Part shown: positions 6,901-8,186 of the stretch, piece by piece
Layout: each line of letters begins with the position of its first letter
Position numbering within the stretch: the stretch's first letter is position 1
From: an uncultured Eubacteriales bacterium
GTDB lineage: Bacteria; Bacillota; Clostridia; Oscillospirales; Acutalibacteraceae
Length of the DNA: 8,186 nt
Direction of reading: 5' to 3'
Assembly: GCA_900322105.1 (NCBI GenBank)
Contig: ONYV01000035.1
Span: forward strand, 1-8,186
The notes under the pieces: generated by a model
The model's database searches: none
What the model was told of the DNA's origin: nothing
What the model saw: the letters and a program-made list of their open reading frames with translations, nothing else
Position numbers and translations under genes: made by a program

Positions 6901-8186
6901 GGTTATTACAGATTTGGAAATTATGATTCACGCAGTGACAGCAGCTATGCAAAACTGCTTTCGGAGGAAGGCAGGGAGCTTTGCGATGATGATACCATTC
7001 CGCAGGACAGCAGGCTGTATCAGACAGGCAATCTTTTTGCCCGAACGATATTGGATAAAGTGCTGGATGTTGAACTGAAACGAGGGGACAGCGAAACGGT
7101 TTTTTCAAAGTCGATCAAGCGTATCCGAAGCATTTACGGTCTTGAAAGACTCATTGATATCTTGAAAGCTCTCGGAAATGATACATTGAAAACAAGCTAT
7201 TACAGCCGTGAAATATCCAAAAAAGACAGCCTCAGCCATTTGTTGTCGGTGTGCTTTCCTGCATCGGAGGATAACGCCGAAAAACTGGGAGCGCTGCTCA
7301 AAGGCTCTCAGATCAAAAAAGACCGACTGTTCGAGGTAGCCATGTATGCGCCGCAGTGGATCGATTTGATCGAAGAATATCTTGGCATAGAGGGTATGAA
7401 ATCGGGCTGCTACTATTTCATGGCGCATACCGCAGAAAGCATCAGCGACAAACGGGAAGCGATCATTGCAAAATATACTCCCTTAACGAAAGAGGAACTC
7501 AACGGCGGCTGCTTTGATGTCAGATGGTTCTTTGAGGTATATGAAACTCTCGGGGAAAAAATCTTTGATAAGCTGTATAAAAGCGCAAAGTATTCATCCG
7601 CAGGGAACAAGCACACACGCGCCAGAAAATATGCGGATGCGGCGCTTGGCAAAATGGACATTGCCGAAACGGAAAACATCATCACCGAAAAGAGAAATAA
7701 AGACCTGCTCATGGCGCTGGCGGTCATTCCTTCAAAGGGTAAAGCGGATATTCTGCAAAGATACGAGTTTATACAAACATTCTTGAAAGAAAGCAAACAG
7801 TTCGGCGCACAGCGCAGAGCAAGCGAAGGGGAAGCCTGCGCTTATGCACTCAAAAATCTTGCGGTGACAGCGGGCTTCCGTGATGAAACAAGGCTCACGC
7901 TTTCTATGGAAACGGCTCTCGTGCAGGAAAACAGCGGTTATTTTGAAGCAACCAAGATCGAAGGCTATGATGTAAAGATCGTGGTCGATCCGTTCGGAAA
8001 GGCGGATGTTTCGATCGAAAAGGAAGGGAAAAAGCTCAAAACGATCCCTGCGCCCTTGAAGAAAGATCCGCATTTTCTGTCGGTAAAAGAATTCTGCGGA
8101 AAGCTCCGTCAGCAGTACAGCAGGACTGTCAGAATGTTTGAAACAGCGATGGAAGAACGTGACTTGTTCACTTTCGGAGAGCTGAA
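3946..8186 (+). CDS. Giant DUF5724/DUF4132-family protein (YehI/MolR-related), C-terminus cut by the window edge
   Basis: The frame stays open from ATG 3946 to the window end: 1413 codons plus two bases, with no frameshift or internal stop. No signal peptide or membrane segment is seen, so it is probably a cytosolic, mostly helical scaffold. Residues about 165-265 resemble the N-terminal DUF5724 region (SEGLRQAICE at 219-228; VRFSSVKRAIGTWTGL at 246-261). Residues about 505-630 look like HEAT-type helical pairs. Family-like blocks follow: SKKDSLSHLL (1091-1100), AMYAPQWIDLIEEYLG (1132-1147), GGCFDVRWFF (1187-1196) and KYSSAGNKHTRARKYADAALG (1215-1235). From about 1288 the DUF4132 domain begins (KKLKTIPAPLKK, 1362-1373). 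Full-length relatives, as I recall, continue another 250-300 residues. E. coli YehI/MolR are related; the molybdate-regulator label on MolR is poorly supported and should not be transferred. No catalytic motif is visible. The gene is second in its operon, 15 nt after the small gene. Family assignment is from memory of motifs; the function is unknown. Confidence 0.85.
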   Translation, partial: MDFEKALKKYDEQFIETHQKEIAALSKEETKVFDQIMKNHIRGWIEPDDTGFIGDLNDYFDQHYARLVRLMVREEFREDLRYMLGKFCQFQYAEGGLRRSFRSKDYSPFLHRAMSMVDAYYLMGFRQTDIKDMGKYVSRTDSPFGIDISRCHTDYVDPFIIAARIDRGDRKVIDTIKEMMNSERNTEILTVSVIRAVFCCDNMDLHELMCKLLVAARLSEGLRQAICENCDCGTADAFIRIVKTIQENDLVRFSSVKRAIGTWTGLCRDEDPDRLAGKILDDIPFVLESEDHAVEKFLSSDPVDIYMGLWGIGFYDVSKALDKIRQYVGISSENIKTDLIGKIKGWFSKPEKQERCMSESDEIHLLTIGYFCQNLGYGYPTVAMQLALSVMEQHPDNYRLFSVIEADYPFGLKGFFVRHFHQELAYFHQELAFNKKVHKDRQLAARHYEIMRKLYEKMPQKEMIYAPLLYPWFSASISKSRILSAMLDAAVVMEDDEKIDRICENITGFDPHDRAAAVQEIGSVMRTRKQRETIINAVADKESVTRRCAVEMLSKTELNDSEYQVIEGFSRFKTADLRSGVIRLLQMRQNKELEKSIIRMLSANNENIRLASLDLLQYGISTYPKYDFSASVQAALDIPSPTEREQILINKLTDSGSAEQITKENGYGLYNPKASLPLPDFKTDIRIVRDYCHISSEELNEMFRGLLRIVDENSEREFKNYWGEEQLLGNMGSLGIVYSLTDDTAEYEKKVPFYELWNAFYEDVIQTPQRFFCFAHAGVVLDSHELTDEAKKKAAKNIRTIFGEFADHDPFHSLEAEDERFGFNAFRYLYNDVCTYLQKRFELKTPMNVLQQLAGFMSLEMKKEELWLKKERASYGSIDRTPFHSRVPVVHQMLQELYERIYEDFDTNFRLLHTLAVKTDHIGHYEHLDDYYHHSDNIPVPYYIKAYQDGIIDRDIFLFSMFRLIVLSDALSELNVFVSNEPIRFGYYRFGNYDSRSDSSYAKLLSEEGRELCDDDTIPQDSRLYQTGNLFARTILDKVLDVELKRGDSETVFSKSIKRIRSIYGLERLIDILKALGNDTLKTSYYSREISKKDSLSHLLSVCFPASEDNAEKLGALLKGSQIKKDRLFEVAMYAPQWIDLIEEYLGIEGMKSGCYYFMAHTAESISDKREAIIAKYTPLTKEELNGGCFDVRWFFEVYETLGEKIFDKLYKSAKYSSAGNKHTRARKYADAALGKMDIAETENIITEKRNKDLLMALAVIPSKGKADILQRYEFIQTFLKESKQFGAQRRASEGEACAYALKNLAVTAGFRDETRLTLSMETALVQENSGYFEATKIEGYDVKIVVDPFGKADVSIEKEGKKLKTIPAPLKKDPHFLSVKEFCGKLRQQYSRTVRMFETAMEERDLFTFGEL
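5201..5242 (+). repeat. Perfect 21-bp tandem duplication inside the DUF4132 gene
   Basis: Two exact adjacent 21-bp copies (5201-5221 and 5222-5242) add seven codons in frame, giving FHQELA-Y-FHQELA-F at residues 420-433. The absence of any base difference between copies suggests a recent slippage duplication or an assembly artefact. It adds two helical turns (seven residues is one heptad), which a solenoid-like protein could tolerate. Confidence 0.95.

Noticed and set aside
3511..8186. Naming the giant protein molR or a molybdate regulator
   Set aside because: The molybdate link of E. coli MolR is old and weak, and no molybdate-related gene lies in the window, so no gene symbol is given.

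Overview
The window looks like a mid-GC Firmicutes chromosome, probably a Ruminococcus-type gut or rumen clostridium. This is inferred from strong GGAGG-type Shine-Dalgarno sites, an AT-rich intergenic region with sigma-A-like promoters, a TTG start and the protein families present; no rRNA or marker gene fixes the taxon. It contains two divergent transcription units and no tRNA, rRNA, CRISPR array, insertion sequence or phage gene.

Positions 1-114 hold a strong bidirectional terminator (stem 44-56 / 68-80), possibly preceded by the last few codons of a plus-strand gene that ends at 30. Positions 115-3069 (minus) encode a 984-residue MscS-family mechanosensitive channel. It is preceded by two extracellular Cache-like sensor modules and has about eight predicted membrane segments.

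Positions 3070-3510 are a 441-bp divergent regulatory region. It holds a near-consensus promoter with a leader of about 145 nt for the channel, an extended -10 promoter for the plus-strand operon, and a cluster of GATAAG/CTTATC half-sites beside and overlapping that promoter.

Positions 3511-8186 (plus) hold a tight two-gene operon cut by the window edge. The first gene encodes a 139-residue protein of unknown function ending in a distinctive LAGRMW motif. The second is a giant DUF5724/DUF4132-type protein with 1413 residues visible, open to the end of the window. Its relatives include the YehI/MolR group of E. coli, which I recall lying beside a MoxR-type AAA ATPase, a von Willebrand A protein and a SWIM zinc-finger protein. 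The plus-strand operon may therefore be the first part of a larger, functionally uncharacterised MoxR/vWA-type system continuing to the right, but those genes are not in the window. Nothing links the channel to this operon except the shared intergenic region.
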